Assembly (NCBI RefSeq): GCF_003546865.1
Contig: NZ_CP023434.1
Location: 1,240,001-1,304,000, forward strand
Source of the DNA: Suicoccus acidiformans
GTDB taxonomy: Bacteria; Bacillota; Bacilli; Lactobacillales; Aerococcaceae
Direction: 5' to 3'
Length of the DNA stretch: 64,000 bases
Shown here one piece after another: positions 45,432 to 54,953 of the stretch; position 1 is the first letter of the stretch; each line of letters starts with the position of its first letter. The notes under the pieces were generated by a model. That model worked only from the letters and a program-made list of their open reading frames with translations, had not been told where the DNA came from and did not search any database. The position numbers and the translations under genes are program-made.

Positions 45432-47864
45432 CTAAATAAATTGTAAGGGATTGTGATCGATACTAATATAGACACCTTGCTTGGCATCCTCTTGAATCTT
45501 GGCAAAAACTTCTTGAACGCCGGCATGAATGGCGTCTTTTTGCTTGTATTTCAGTAGTAATTGGTAATAATAATGGTCGTTAATCCGGGCAATCGCTCCT
45601 TGGCTGGGGCCAAGAATATGCAGTTGGTCATTGGCTAGCCATTCGGGTCGGGCCAGCTGAGTTTTAATATCATAAATCCGGCGCATGGCCTTGCCCTGGT
45701 GCTTGCTTTTGACCGTAATCAAACTCGTGTAGTAATAAGGCGGGTAATTGGTGAGATGACGCCTTTGCATTTCACTGTAGAAGAAGCCTTCATAGTTATG
45801 GTCTTTAACTAGCTGCATGACGTAGTGATCCGGGTTATAGGTTTGAATAATAACTTCCCCTGGAAATTCGCCCCGGCCTGCCCGGCCACTGACTTGGGTT
45901 AAGAGCTGGAAAGTCTTCTCGCCAGCGCGAAAATCGGGAATACTTAAGGAAGTATCCGCATTAATTACCCCAACCAAAGTCACCTTCTCAAAGTCCAAGC
46001 CTTTCGCAATCATCTGCGTTCCTAGAAGAATATCCGCTTCCCCTCGGCCAAATGTATCCAATAACTTCCGGTGCTGACCTTTACGTCGGGTAGTATCATT
46101 GTCCATCCGCACCACGCTTGCCTCAGGGAAGAGTTCCTGCAAGGTCTCGGCAATCCGCTGGGTCCCCATCCCTTGGGTACGTAAATAATGACTCTGGCAA
46201 TTGGGACAAGTGCTTGGGACGCCTTGATGATAGTCACAATAGTGGCACTTCAACTGATGCTCTGCCTTATGATAGGTTAAGGAAATATCACAGCGGGGAC
46301 ATTGCATCACATGGCCACATTCCCGGCAGAGAATACTGCTAGCATAACCGCGTCGATTTAACATTAAGACCACTTGTTCTTGCTTAGCTAAGCGCTCTTG
46401 AATCGCCGCTTGCAGTCTAGGCGAGAACTCATTCAAAGTTTCTTGAACCGCCACCTGGGTCATATCCACGATTTCAATAGGCGGCAAAGGCCGTTGATTC
46501 ACTCGTTGCGTCAAGCGAAGCAATTCATAATTCCCCACTTCCCCGCGCGCACGCGATTCAATAGAAGGCGTGGCACTTGCTAGCACCAAAGGCGCTTGAT
46601 GGTATTTAGCCCGCCATTTCGCAACATCTAATGCATGGTAGCGGGGATTATCCGATTGCTTATAGGTCGTCTCATGTTCCTCATCAATAATAATCAAGCC
46701 AATATTCGCCAACGGGGCAAAAATTGAGGACCGTGCCCCCACGACAATGGATGCATCTCCGTTAATAATGCGGCGCCACTCATCATATTTCTCCGCAACC
46801 GATAAGCCCGAATGTAAGACTGCCACCCCTTTTTCGAAGCGTCCCGTCACCCGGCCCACCATCTGCGGGGTTAAGGCAATCTCAGGCACTAGTAGAATCG
46901 CGGTTTGTCCTAATTGTCGCACCCTTTCCATTAATTGCAAGTAAATCTCCGTCTTGCCACTGCCTGTGACCCCTTCAATGAGGAAGGTCTTCGGCTCATG
47001 GTTTTCAATAGCCGGCAAAATCGCCTGGTAAGCGGCAGCTTGTTCCTCCGTTAAGGGACGGGCTTGGGTTTTATGCAGAGTTTGCTCGGCGAGCGGATCG
47101 CGGTAAACTTCTTGCTGGGCGAGTTCTAACCAGCCCTTTTCAGCCATTGTCTTCAACGTACTGCGACTGACCGCCGTTGCTTCTAGCACTTGCTTACTGG
47201 CCAAGGGTAGTTCTGCCGCATGCTCAAGTAAATAGGACAAGAGGTCCCTTTGCTTGTGGCTACGGCCATCAAGGCCTGCGAGCGCCTCCTCAAGGACGTC
47301 AACCGGCTGGGCGAGTTGAATGGTTTCGATATATTTTTTGCGAGCTTGATTAAGGACTCGGTACTCTACTTCAATAATTCCGGCATCTAACAATTGCTTA
47401 ATTTGCCCGGCTGACAATTTAGCTTCAAGGCTTTCCCGCGGGATGGTCTCGAAAATTTCGCTACTTAATCGCCAATCAGCTAGTTGGCTTTGGTAGGCGG
47501 CTGAGTCAAGTAACTTAAACACCGTCTCATACTTCACCTTCAACATACTCGGCAGCATGGCTGAGAGAACGGTTATATGGAAGGTCTGCAGCTCCTCGGT
47601 CATATCATAGCTCAGCTCAATTAACTCCTCATTGAGGAAAGACTGATAATCCAACAAACGCGTAATAGGCCGGATTTTCCCAGCTAAGGCGGGATCAATC
47701 TTTGGTAGAAATTTCACCACAATGCCCATTAATTGCCGCGAGCCAAAAGGAACTTCAACCCGCATGCCAATGTCAATCGAAAATTGATAGTTTTCGGGCA
47801 CTTCATACGTAAAGGGCCGATTAACCTGAGCTGCTGGGATATCTACAATCACTTCCGCAAACAT
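45432..47864 (-). CDS. priA: Primosomal protein N' (PriA helicase)
   Basis: 810-aa replication-restart helicase. N-terminal 3'-DNA-binding domain, Walker A EGVTGSGKTEIYL near residue 293, DEEH box (IIDEEHETTYKQS) near 390, and eight Cys in zinc sites CRECGHVMQCPRC...CHYC...CPNC near 525-560, then helicase motifs V and VI (LLGTQMIAKGLDFE near 620, QVSGRAGRGEFPG near 660). Length is typical for Firmicutes. RBS AGGAGGG. A strong terminator sits between rpoZ and this gene. Confidence 0.96.
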   Translation of the reverse strand: MFAEVIVDIPAAQVNRPFTYEVPENYQFSIDIGMRVEVPFGSRQLMGIVVKFLPKIDPALAGKIRPITRLLDYQSFLNEELIELSYDMTEELQTFHITVLSAMLPSMLKVKYETVFKLLDSAAYQSQLADWRLSSEIFETIPRESLEAKLSAGQIKQLLDAGIIEVEYRVLNQARKKYIETIQLAQPVDVLEEALAGLDGRSHKQRDLLSYLLEHAAELPLASKQVLEATAVSRSTLKTMAEKGWLELAQQEVYRDPLAEQTLHKTQARPLTEEQAAAYQAILPAIENHEPKTFLIEGVTGSGKTEIYLQLMERVRQLGQTAILLVPEIALTPQMVGRVTGRFEKGVAVLHSGLSVAEKYDEWRRIINGDASIVVGARSSIFAPLANIGLIIIDEEHETTYKQSDNPRYHALDVAKWRAKYHQAPLVLASATPSIESRARGEVGNYELLRLTQRVNQRPLPPIEIVDMTQVAVQETLNEFSPRLQAAIQERLAKQEQVVLMLNRRGYASSILCRECGHVMQCPRCDISLTYHKAEHQLKCHYCDYHQGVPSTCPNCQSHYLRTQGMGTQRIAETLQELFPEASVVRMDNDTTRRKGQHRKLLDTFGRGEADILLGTQMIAKGLDFEKVTLVGVINADTSLSIPDFRAGEKTFQLLTQVSGRAGRGEFPGEVIIQTYNPDHYVMQLVKDHNYEGFFYSEMQRRHLTNYPPYYYTSLITVKSKHQGKAMRRIYDIKTQLARPEWLANDQLHILGPSQGAIARINDHYYYQLLLKYKQKDAIHAGVQEVFAKIQEDAKQGVYISIDHNPLQFI

Positions 47865-47905
47865 TCAAACCCTCCTTTTATCGTGATAAATTACTAGCAA
47901 TTCAC

Positions 47906-47945
47906 AAAAAATACTATGTTCCCCAGCTGGCTTGGAACATAGTAT
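47906..47945 (-). terminator. Terminator between rpoZ and priA
   Basis: On the minus strand ATACTATGTTCC (47934-47945) pairs perfectly with GGAACATAGTAT (47911-47922) and is followed by TTTTTG. It is inside the gmk-rpoZ-priA gene string and six bases after the rpoZ stop, so priA needs read-through or its own promoter. Confidence 0.9.
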
Positions 47946-47951
47946 CCATGG

Positions 47952-48149
47952 TTAGTCTTCTTGAATATATAATTTCTCAGCAACGACTTCTTCCAAAGCC
48001 TGGCCAACAGGTTTAACAGATTTATAAGCATCTAATTTAAAATCTTTATAGGCTTGGATTTCATGAGCACGCTTACTTGCCAACAAAATTAAGCTATAAG
48101 TCGATGGCTCTTTCTCGTTTAATTTATCAATGGATGGATAAAGTAACAT
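47952..48149 (-). CDS. rpoZ: RNA polymerase omega subunit
   Basis: 65-aa omega subunit, which helps RNA polymerase assembly. The start MLLYPSIDKLNEKEPSTYSLILLASKRA fits the omega domain (PSID-L...S-Y-LV--AAKRA), and it ends with VVAEKLYIQED. It follows gmk by two bases, the standard gmk-rpoZ pair, and its stop is followed by a strong terminator. Confidence 0.9.
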   Translation of the reverse strand: MLLYPSIDKLNEKEPSTYSLILLASKRAHEIQAYKDFKLDAYKSVKPVGQALEEVVAEKLYIQED

Positions 48150-48151
48150 AT

Positions 48152-48787
48152 TTAATCAATCTCCTCTTGAAAATATTGGTGAATTTGTCCTTTTATTTTA
48201 TCAACAACCCGGTCAACTTTCAAATGTTCCGTTTGAATAATCATATTAACCTGATCGACCGCTCGGTTGACGTCTTCATTGATGACGACATAATCATAAT
48301 GTTGCATCATATCAATCTCTTCGCGGGCTTTCTGCATACGCTCAATGATAACACTTTCCGAATCAGTCCCGCGGTTGGTAATCCGCTTCTCTAGCTCAGA
48401 TAAACTCGGTGGCGCCAAGAAGATAAAGACACCCTCTGGCATCTTCTCGCGAACTTTCATCGCGCCTTGGACTTCAATTTCTAGGAAAACATCCTTGCCA
48501 GAATCTAAGGTTTTTTGAATCATTGCTAAAGGGGTGCCATAGTAATTATTGACATATTCTGCATACTCAAGCAAGGTATTATCGGCAATATAGCCTTCAA
48601 ATTCTTCCCGACTGACAAAGTAATAATCTACTCCGTCCACTTCCCCTTCACGCATTTGACGCGTTGTAGCGGAAATCGAATATACATAATGATAAGGATT
48701 CTCCTTAAAAATTGCTTCGCGTACAGTCCCCTTACCCACACCCGATGGTCCGGATAAGACAATTAATAACCCTTTTGTATCTGACAT
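48152..48787 (-). CDS. gmk: Guanylate kinase
   Basis: 211-aa kinase that makes GDP from GMP. P-loop LSGPSGVGKGTVREA near residue 9 and the GMP-binding site with SISATTRQMREGEVDGVDYYFV near 38 and LEIEVQGAMKVRE near 102. The ATG at 48787 has GGAGG seven bases upstream; an in-frame TTG at 48793 sits too close to that RBS. A TGT-TATGAT extended -10 lies at 48836-48841. First gene of the gmk-rpoZ-priA-fmt-rsmB-stp-prkC-rsgA-rpe-thiN block. Confidence 0.95.
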   Translation of the reverse strand: MSDTKGLLIVLSGPSGVGKGTVREAIFKENPYHYVYSISATTRQMREGEVDGVDYYFVSREEFEGYIADNTLLEYAEYVNNYYGTPLAMIQKTLDSGKDVFLEIEVQGAMKVREKMPEGVFIFLAPPSLSELEKRITNRGTDSESVIIERMQKAREEIDMMQHYDYVVINEDVNRAVDQVNMIIQTEHLKVDRVVDKIKGQIHQYFQEEID

Positions 48788-48835
48788 TGCCAACCTCCAT
48801 AAATCATATTTGCTAGAAGCCTTACTTTGCTAACT

Positions 48836-48841
48836 ATCATA
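48836..48841 (-). promoter_or_regulatory. Extended -10 promoter of gmk
   Basis: TGT-TATGAT on the minus strand, about 50 bp before the gmk ATG; the -35 is poor, as is usual with a TGn extension. Confidence 0.5.
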
Positions 48842-49077
48842 ACACACTTTCCTAAATACTGGAACCAAGCTATCATTAGAAAGTTTCTAATTATTTAATG
48901 TGGGCAGCATATATCTACTTATTCAAAATTAAAGGCGCAATTTATGCAATCTAACTTTAGTATATCTGAAGCTGGCAAAAAAGGACTGCGCCGCTTCCGA
49001 CGTGTGAAGAGCTGAAGCTAGTGCCTCCCTTCGCTAAGCGCACGCTTCCAGCTGCACTATGTTTGTAATCTCGCTCA

Positions 49078-49104
49078 CATTCCGTGAGAAACAAGTCCGA
49101 CGGA
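49078..49104 (+). repeat. Degenerate palindromic unit related to the 115-bp repeats
   Basis: ATTCCGT...ACGGAAT arms around a 13-base centre, followed by AATTCGTTAAAAA much as the 115-bp units are followed by A-rich DNA. It looks like a decayed copy of the first palindrome of the repeat. Confidence 0.5.
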
Positions 49105-49120
49105 ATAAATTCGTTAAAAA

Positions 49121-49235
49121 ATTCCGTGGGAAAGCAATCCCACGGAATAAAATTGTGGCAAAATTTCATGGGGAGCGCTTCCGACGGAATTCTACGTGAA
49201 AATCCTTCCGTGGGAACACGCTCCCACGGAATCCA
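49121..49235 (+). repeat. 115-bp palindromic repeat, copy 1
   Basis: Starts ATTCCGTGGGA and ends CACGGAATCCA. It contains a perfect hairpin ATTCCGTGGGA/TCCCACGGAAT (49121-49131, 49138-49148), a TTCCGACGGAAT unit (about 49180-49191) and a second hairpin TTCCGTGGGA/TCCCACGGAA (49206-49231). Copy 2 at 49465 has the same length and differs at only six positions. Confidence 0.85.
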
Positions 49236-49306
49236 AATAGAAACGACGTTAGTTTAATAGGACATTCGCCTCAATTCGTCCGCACAGTTCACAGCGTATT
49301 CAGATT

Positions 49307-49332
49307 GCCAAAAGCGAAGGTTCGCTTTTGGC
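49307..49332. repeat. Perfect 12-bp hairpin (GCCAAAAGCGAA/TTCGCTTTTGGC)
   Basis: The arms lie at 49307-49318 and 49321-49332 with only two bases between. It sits between the two 115-bp repeats. No T-run follows on either strand, so it is not an obvious terminator. Confidence 0.7.
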
Positions 49333-49464
49333 TTCCTATAATTACTTTATAAGGAAGTCACGATTGGGGCCATGACGAAACCGTATTTGTATCCGTGATG
49401 TTAGCCACTTAAATACGACAGAAAACTCAACTTATCGGTTCTGTTCAAACGATTTGGCGCTAAA

Positions 49465-49579
49465 ATTCCGTGGGAAAGCAATCCCACGGAATAATATTGT
49501 GGCAAAATTTCGTGGAGACCGCTTCCGACGGAATTCTACGTGAAAATCCTTCCGTGGAAACACGCTCCCGCGGAATCCA
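49465..49579 (+). repeat. 115-bp palindromic repeat, copy 2
   Basis: 109 of 115 positions match copy 1 (344 bp upstream). Its second hairpin has lost pairing at two positions (TTCCGTGGAA, TCCCGCGGAA), while the first is perfect. Differences without matching compensatory changes suggest this copy is drifting. Confidence 0.85.
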
Positions 49580-49629
49580 GCAACAAATTTCAGCACACCC
49601 AAAGCAGTTCGCCCACTCTAAAGCAAACA

Positions 49630-49670
49630 CCCCTCAAGCTACCTGGCAAATTTACTAGGAGCTTGAGGGG
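49630..49670 (-). terminator. Terminator-like hairpin after the V-ATPase operon
   Basis: CCCCTCAAGCT (49630-49640) pairs with AGCTTGAGGGG (49660-49670), with three further inner pairs. It lies 55 bp after the ntpD stop. T-rich DNA is weak on both sides, so it could also act as an RNA-stabilising 3' end. Confidence 0.65.
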
Positions 49671-49725
49671 CGTTTATTAAATATACGCAATCTTTTATAT
49701 AAACCCAGAAAAAGCGTAAAGTCCG

Positions 49726-50352
49726 TTAGTCCATATCTTTCACTTTCATCATACGGGTTATGGATGAACGTTCGGCTTCTTCCAGCTTCATCTCGATGAA
49801 GTAAATCGTCTCTTCCAATTCAGGGATGGTGCGGTATTCCAGTGCATTGACCCGGCGACGCGTTTTTTCAATTTCATCTGCCATTAGCTGACACGTTTTC
49901 TCCACTTCGGCCAGTTCCAGCAGATCGTCCACTGAGCCTTGAATGGCGTTCAGCGCATCATCCATGCCGCTATTGGAAGCAACGTAGCTGTATTCGACGT
50001 CACTTTTGTCGTTGCGGTCTTCGATGTCGGTAAACATCTTTGGAACGCGTACGCTCATGATGTTGTCTTGTTCAATCCGTAAGTTAATCGATTTCGATGG
50101 AATTGCAAAAAGCTCCTCCACTTGTTGATTGCTTTCCAAAGACTTGGCTAAGACGAAGTCCTGCATGACTTCAACGAGCTGCTTTTCGACGCGTTGGCGC
50201 AGTTCATTGTTATAGCGAATGAGATCAATAAACTGGCGCATCAGTTCGTCTTGCTTGTCTTTTAGGAGCTTGTGGCCCCGGGAAGCAAGGCTCAGCCGGT
50301 CACGTAAACGGCTCAGTTCACCCCGGGTTGGTTTGACATTTAATTTTGCCAT
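49726..50352 (-). CDS. ntpD: V-type ATPase subunit D
   Basis: 208-aa central-stalk (rotor) subunit. The N-terminus [37 protein letters not shown] is the family signature, followed by a long antiparallel coiled coil ending [10 protein letters not shown] start at ATG 50352, four bases after ntpB ends and with GGAGTGATCCC upstream. Last gene of the operon; no ntpH or ntpJ homologue follows. Confidence 0.95.
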   Translation of the reverse strand: MAKLNVKPTRGELSRLRDRLSLASRGHKLLKDKQDELMRQFIDLIRYNNELRQRVEKQLVEVMQDFVLAKSLESNQQVEELFAIPSKSINLRIEQDNIMSVRVPKMFTDIEDRNDKSDVEYSYVASNSGMDDALNAIQGSVDDLLELAEVEKTCQLMADEIEKTRRRVNALEYRTIPELEETIYFIEMKLEEAERSSITRMMKVKDMD

Positions 50353-50356
50353 GGGA

Positions 50357-51739
50357 TCACTCCTTGTTCGGCAAGAATTCGTCAATCATCTCGTCTTTAA
50401 TCCGCTTCAATTCGGTGCGTGGCAGAATGTCGAGTAGGTCCCAAGCTAAATCGATTGTCTCATCAATGGTTCGATTCGTTTGGAAGCTTTGGTTGACATA
50501 TTCTTCTTCGAAACGTTCTGCGAATTCCAAGTACTGCTTATCAATTGCCGATAAGGCAGCTTCCCCTAGGACTGCAGACAATTCCTTAGCTTCTTTCCCT
50601 TGGGCGTAAGCTGCAAAGACTTGGTTCATGGTCGGTTCGTGGTCTTTACGTGTTTTTCCTTCACCAATGCCATCGTCTTTCAAACGAGATAAGGACGGTA
50701 AGACATCAATTGGCGGCTCGTAGCTATTATTGTACAAGTCACGCGATAAGATGATTTGCCCTTCGGTAATATAACCGGTTAAGTCAGGAATTGGGTGGGT
50801 AATATCTTCTTCAGGCATGGTCAGGATAGGCAACTGGGTCACCGAACCGTTCTTGCCTTCAATACGGCCAGCGCGTTCATAAATATAAGCTAAGTCCGTA
50901 TAAAGGTAACCTGGGTAACCCCGTCGACCGGGTACTTCCCGGCGGGCAGCGGAAACTTCCCGCAAGGCTTCACAGTAGTTTGTAATGTCCGTCATAATGA
51001 CCAAGACGTGCATGCCCTTCTCAAAGGCTAGATATTCAGCGGTCGTCAAGGCAATCTTCGGTGTGGCCAAGCGTTCAATCGACGGATCATCGGCTAAATT
51101 GATAAATAGAACCGAGCGGTCTAAGGCACCCGAGTTGCGGAGCTCATTCTGGAAGTAGTCTGCTTCTTCAAAGGTTACCCCCATGGCAGCGAAGACTACC
51201 GCAAAGTTGTCATCAGAATTAGGCACCGTTGCCTGGCGGGCAATTTGAGCGGCCAATTCCTTATGGGGCAAGCCTGAAGCGGAGAAGATCGGTAATTTTT
51301 GTCCCCGCACTAAGGTGTTCAAGTGGTCAATGGTTGAGATTCCCGTTTGAATAAATTCATCCGGATACTTCCGCGCAACCGGATTGATGGCTTCCCCTTC
51401 AATCGGTAATTCCTTCTCTGGCAAAATAGCTGGCCCACCGTCAATCACCTCACCCATACCGCTGAAGACACGGCCAACCATATCTTCTGACACACCAATA
51501 TGTTGCGGCCGACCGGTAAAGCGAACTTTGGTATTCTTTAAATTAATCCCGCCAGAACCTTCGAATAATTGGACGGTGGCGATGTCACCACTAATTTCCA
51601 GTACTTGACCTTGGCGGACTTCACCCGTTTGTAATTCTACTTGCACGAGTTCGTTATACTTAGCGCCTTCTACGCCTTCCACCATCATCAAAGGACCTTC
51701 GACTTGATTGGCTGTGCGGTATTCTCGAATTTGTACCAT
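50357..51739 (-). CDS. ntpB: V-type ATPase subunit B
   Basis: 460-aa non-catalytic subunit of the hexameric head. Landmarks: [18 protein letters not shown] near residue 48, [26 protein letters not shown] near 135, [27 protein letters not shown] near 215 and [14 protein letters not shown]-type segment near 270. It has no full catalytic P-loop, as expected for B. Its ATG directly abuts the ntpA stop, so the two are coupled. Confidence 0.96.
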   Translation of the reverse strand: MVQIREYRTANQVEGPLMMVEGVEGAKYNELVQVELQTGEVRQGQVLEISGDIATVQLFEGSGGINLKNTKVRFTGRPQHIGVSEDMVGRVFSGMGEVIDGGPAILPEKELPIEGEAINPVARKYPDEFIQTGISTIDHLNTLVRGQKLPIFSASGLPHKELAAQIARQATVPNSDDNFAVVFAAMGVTFEEADYFQNELRNSGALDRSVLFINLADDPSIERLATPKIALTTAEYLAFEKGMHVLVIMTDITNYCEALREVSAARREVPGRRGYPGYLYTDLAYIYERAGRIEGKNGSVTQLPILTMPEEDITHPIPDLTGYITEGQIILSRDLYNNSYEPPIDVLPSLSRLKDDGIGEGKTRKDHEPTMNQVFAAYAQGKEAKELSAVLGEAALSAIDKQYLEFAERFEEEYVNQSFQTNRTIDETIDLAWDLLDILPRTELKRIKDEMIDEFLPNKE

Positions 51740-53521
51740 TTATCGCCCACCTCCACTTTGTAAAATTTGGCGAATGGTTAAGTCAATTTCCCGTTTGAGG
51801 GCTTCGATTTCACCTAGACGCTCTTCTTCGATAAATTTACTACGGGCTATTCGGTCACGCAGTTGGACCGTTCCTTCCATAATATCATCTAAATAGGCTC
51901 CATAATCTAAGGCTTCGTTGGCCTTTTCATGGAAGTAGAGAATATTTGTTAGCATGGCGGTCTGCTTTTTGAACGAGGTGTAGGTGTCGACATCGTCATA
52001 GGCATTCTGCTGTAAGTAATCCTCACGGAGCATGCGCGCGGTATTCATTGTAATGCGGTCGCGGTCGGATAATGACTCAATCCCGACAAGGCGCACAATC
52101 TCTTCCAATTCACTTTCGGTTTGTAGAATGGACATCGCTGCATTGACATGTTTGGACCATTCCACTTCGTATTTCTGATCAATATAGCGATTTAGTTCAC
52201 TCTCGTATAAGGAATACGATTCTAACCAGTTAATTGCTGGGAAGTGACGCCGTCTTGAAAGACTGGCATCTAAACCCCAGAAGACTTTCACGACCCGTAG
52301 GGTGTTCTGGGTAACCGGCTCGGACGTATCCCCGCCTGGCGGTGATACGGCACTGATGGCCGTCACAGAGCCGTAGCGGTCTTCATCTTGACCAAGGGTC
52401 TGGACTTTACCCGAACGCTCGTAATATTCTGCTAAACGACTGCCCAGATAAGCCGGATACCCTTCATCTCCCGGCATCTCTTCCAAGCGGCCAGACATTT
52501 CCCGTAAGGCTTCGGCCCAGCGTGAAGTCGAATCCGCCATGATGGCCACGGAATAGCCCATATCTCGGTAGTATTCAGCAATGGTAATTCCTGTGTAAAT
52601 GGAAGCTTCCCGGGCTGCTACTGGCATATTGGACGTATTGGCGATGAGAATTGTCCGCTCCATTAAAGATTCTCCCGTATTCGGGTCAATCAATTTAGGG
52701 AATTCATCCAATACTTCTGTCATCTCATTTCCCCGCTCACCACAGCCAACATAGACGACAATATCCACATTGGAATACTTGGCGACTTGGTGCTGGATAA
52801 CGGTTTTGCCGGCCCCGAAAGGTCCTGGAATGGCCGCTGCCCCTCCTTGACTGACAGGGAAGAAGGTATCAATGACCCGTTGTCCCGTAATTAAAGGTTC
52901 ATTGGGGGCGACTTTCTTCCGATAGGGACGGCCATCACGAACAGGCCACTTCTGTACCATAGTCCCTTGAAAGGTTTCACCGTTGGCGAGTTCCATTTCA
53001 TAGACTACATCATGAACGGTAAAGTCACCAGTTGTAATCTGAGTCAAGGTTCCTTCATAGCCATAGGGCACCATGATCCGGTGTTCTACTGTCTTTGTCT
53101 CATCGACCACTCCCACAATATCACCGGCTTTGACATAATCACCAACGGCTTTGCGGGCTTGGAAAGTCCACATTTTCTCACTATCTAGAACGGGAACTTG
53201 CACGCCCCGTTCTAAATAATCAGATGCTGTCTTCTCCATAAATGTTGCGAGGGGTCTTTGGATGCCGTCAAACATTTGGGACATCAGACCTGGCCCTAAT
53301 TCAACCGATAAAGGCTCCCCGGTTGATTTAACAGGTTCGCCCGGGCCAATCCCTCCGGTTTCTTCGTATACTTGAATGGAGGCAACATCTCCATTCATTT
53401 GAATAATTTCTCCGATTAGACCAATCTCACCGACCCGGCAGACATCGCGAATATTCGCATCTTCCATGCCGGAAGCTTCTACGAGTGGTCCGGAGACTTT
53501 CGTAATCATTCCTTGCTTCAA
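51740..53521 (-). CDS. ntpA: V-type ATPase catalytic subunit A
   Basis: 593-aa catalytic subunit, the same length as E. hirae NtpA. P-loop [13 protein letters not shown] near residue 233, the non-homologous region near 115-190, [15 protein letters not shown] near 258 and [27 protein letters not shown] near 296. I start at TTG 53521 ([15 protein letters not shown] follows) behind AAGGAGGGA; the frame is open to 53608 but that extension is not family-like. The gap to ntpG is about 100 bp and contains no other gene. It hydrolyses ATP to drive the rotor. Confidence 0.95.
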   Translation of the reverse strand: MKQGMITKVSGPLVEASGMEDANIRDVCRVGEIGLIGEIIQMNGDVASIQVYEETGGIGPGEPVKSTGEPLSVELGPGLMSQMFDGIQRPLATFMEKTASDYLERGVQVPVLDSEKMWTFQARKAVGDYVKAGDIVGVVDETKTVEHRIMVPYGYEGTLTQITTGDFTVHDVVYEMELANGETFQGTMVQKWPVRDGRPYRKKVAPNEPLITGQRVIDTFFPVSQGGAAAIPGPFGAGKTVIQHQVAKYSNVDIVVYVGCGERGNEMTEVLDEFPKLIDPNTGESLMERTILIANTSNMPVAAREASIYTGITIAEYYRDMGYSVAIMADSTSRWAEALREMSGRLEEMPGDEGYPAYLGSRLAEYYERSGKVQTLGQDEDRYGSVTAISAVSPPGGDTSEPVTQNTLRVVKVFWGLDASLSRRRHFPAINWLESYSLYESELNRYIDQKYEVEWSKHVNAAMSILQTESELEEIVRLVGIESLSDRDRITMNTARMLREDYLQQNAYDDVDTYTSFKKQTAMLTNILYFHEKANEALDYGAYLDDIMEGTVQLRDRIARSKFIEEERLGEIEALKREIDLTIRQILQSGGGR

Positions 53522-53623
53522 CGCATTCCCTCCTTGTAATAAGTGAAGTTTGAAACTTTTATGTCTTGTGTATCTAAGGCTGTTGTTTCTACGGTATTTT
53601 GCTGGCAAGTCTTATTTTAAACC

Positions 53624-53941
53624 CTACAGTATATCGGCTCCTACCGCTTTTTCAACGTTCTCTTGTACCCGTCTCATGCCAATATTTGTCTGGCCTTTAT
53701 GGGTAGGGATTAAAATCACAGCTGGCGTAATTTGACTATCATAGTGGCGAATCACATCGGGAATCTCCTTAGCGAAATCTTCCGTCAAGTAAATAATGCC
53801 ATAATTATCACCGGCTAAGTCATCAATAACTTCATGGGCTTCTTCACCGGTATTAACGGCGTACACATCAAAGCCAATCATACGAAATGGCAGAATCGCA
53901 TCCCGGTTCCCAACGACGCCAATTTTAAATCCTTTCGCCAT
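53624..53941 (-). CDS. ntpG: V-type ATPase subunit F
   Basis: 105-aa rotor subunit (NtpG in Enterococcus naming). MAKGFKIGVVGNRDAILPFRMIGFD is the family start, and ILIPTHKGQTNIGMRRVQENVEKAVGADIL the end. It overlaps the 3' end of ntpC by 17 bp, and I start at ATG 53941 since the extension upstream is only the ntpC reading. About 100 bp separate it from ntpA. Confidence 0.93.
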   Translation of the reverse strand: MAKGFKIGVVGNRDAILPFRMIGFDVYAVNTGEEAHEVIDDLAGDNYGIIYLTEDFAKEIPDVIRHYDSQITPAVILIPTHKGQTNIGMRRVQENVEKAVGADIL

Positions 53942-54941
53942 ATATCGGTCGCATCCTCTCTCTGACACCTTCCATCGATAAATCATTCGCCCGGCCCGTC
54001 AGAATTAAGCGTAAATTCTTCACTTCCATCTCGCGGCCATAGAGATAGCGAATAATATGAATCGGACCTGCACCACTCAGTCTGGCATCAGCCATATATT
54101 GATGCAAGTACATTTCAGCAATATTCTCTAACTGACGTGCGGTAAAATTCTTCGCGGTCATACTTTCTAAGTAATTGCGTATAGTCAGATCAAATTTAAG
54201 CTGATTTGCCCGGTCAAACCACTGGGCCAAACGGCCTTGGCGGACAATATCAATCATGGTTCGAATATCCGTTGCCCCTTGATCACTCATCATCTCGTAC
54301 ATAAAGCTGTTCGGTTTCCCCTGCTTCAGGGCCCGCATGCCGGTAATGGCATTGTAAAAGTCGATTTCCATATCAATGACATGCTTCACCTTCGGATCAT
54401 TGAAATATCCCTTCAAATGATGTAAATAATCGAAATAAGCCATATCCATCCCAACATCAATCACTTCCGTATCTTCATAAGACTGATACTCTTCCCAGGT
54501 ACTTTGAACATTCTGGACAATGCTGGCATCGATAATCGAGGATTCCATTGTCTGGGCTAAGTGAAAGAGTTCTTGGGTTGAATAAGGACCGATGGGGATA
54601 ATTAAGTGATCTAAATCCAAGTCGGTGGCGACAATTTTCATTTGAACTTTCAAATTGTGGAACATATATTTCGAAGCGGTCACATCTGCTGCATATTGAT
54701 TCGGACTGTTAGCATAAATCAGGCGGTATTCCTTTGCTAATTCGCGCATCAACTCCGCTTCAATGGCATCGGGATCGTTAAGATCCGCCTCTTCAAGATG
54801 ATAGTCTGATTCCTCGAGCATGCGCACAATTTGTGCACTCGACTCAGCTTGCATTAAGGCTTCATAATCTTCATGGCCTAAGAAATTCTGTTCGCGCACA
54901 CTAATAAAGGTTTGCGTCGAGGCATAATCTTGAGCGCTCAT
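53925..54941 (-). CDS. ntpC: V-type ATPase subunit C/d
   Basis: 338-aa subunit that joins the rotor axle to the membrane ring (V-ATPase AC39/d type). The N-terminal YASTQTFISVREQNFLGHEDYEAL and the segment NEQALKIVATDLD-type middle are typical; the C-terminal half is helical and ends RMRPIYGERI. It lies 12 bp after ntpE and overlaps ntpG by 17 bp. Confidence 0.92.
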   Translation of the reverse strand: MSAQDYASTQTFISVREQNFLGHEDYEALMQAESSAQIVRMLEESDYHLEEADLNDPDAIEAELMRELAKEYRLIYANSPNQYAADVTASKYMFHNLKVQMKIVATDLDLDHLIIPIGPYSTQELFHLAQTMESSIIDASIVQNVQSTWEEYQSYEDTEVIDVGMDMAYFDYLHHLKGYFNDPKVKHVIDMEIDFYNAITGMRALKQGKPNSFMYEMMSDQGATDIRTMIDIVRQGRLAQWFDRANQLKFDLTIRNYLESMTAKNFTARQLENIAEMYLHQYMADARLSGAGPIHIIRYLYGREMEVKNLRLILTGRANDLSMEGVRERMRPIYGERI

Positions 54942-54953
54942 ATGAATCGCCTC

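Larger units (their letters stand above)
48788..49725. other. Non-coding region rich in palindromes between gmk and the V-ATPase operon
   Basis: 938 bp with no gene I support. It holds the gmk promoter (about 48836), a degenerate palindrome near 49078-49104, two 115-bp direct repeats (49121-49235 and 49465-49579), a perfect 12-bp hairpin (49307-49332) and the terminator of the V-ATPase operon (49630-49670). ORFs seen here on both strands come from the palindromes and have no coding character. The GC-rich palindromes differ from the AT-rich flanks. Confidence 0.65.

Noticed and set aside
48957-49169. Minus-strand ORF inside the palindromic region
   Set aside because: It is made by the repeats and has no RBS, no family resemblance and unusual composition.
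49307-49332. Terminator
   Set aside because: The hairpin is perfect but neither strand has a T-run after it.
49470-49658. Plus-strand 62-aa ORF over copy 2 of the 115-bp repeat
   Set aside because: It exists because the palindromes lack stops in this frame; no start signal and no matching frame over copy 1.
52967-53188. Plus-strand ORFs opposite the V-ATPase genes
   Set aside because: They are antisense shadows of well supported genes.
53522-53623. A hidden gene or leader in the 100-bp ntpG-ntpA gap
   Set aside because: Only the frame extension of ntpA is open; no RBS, terminator or clear hairpin was found.
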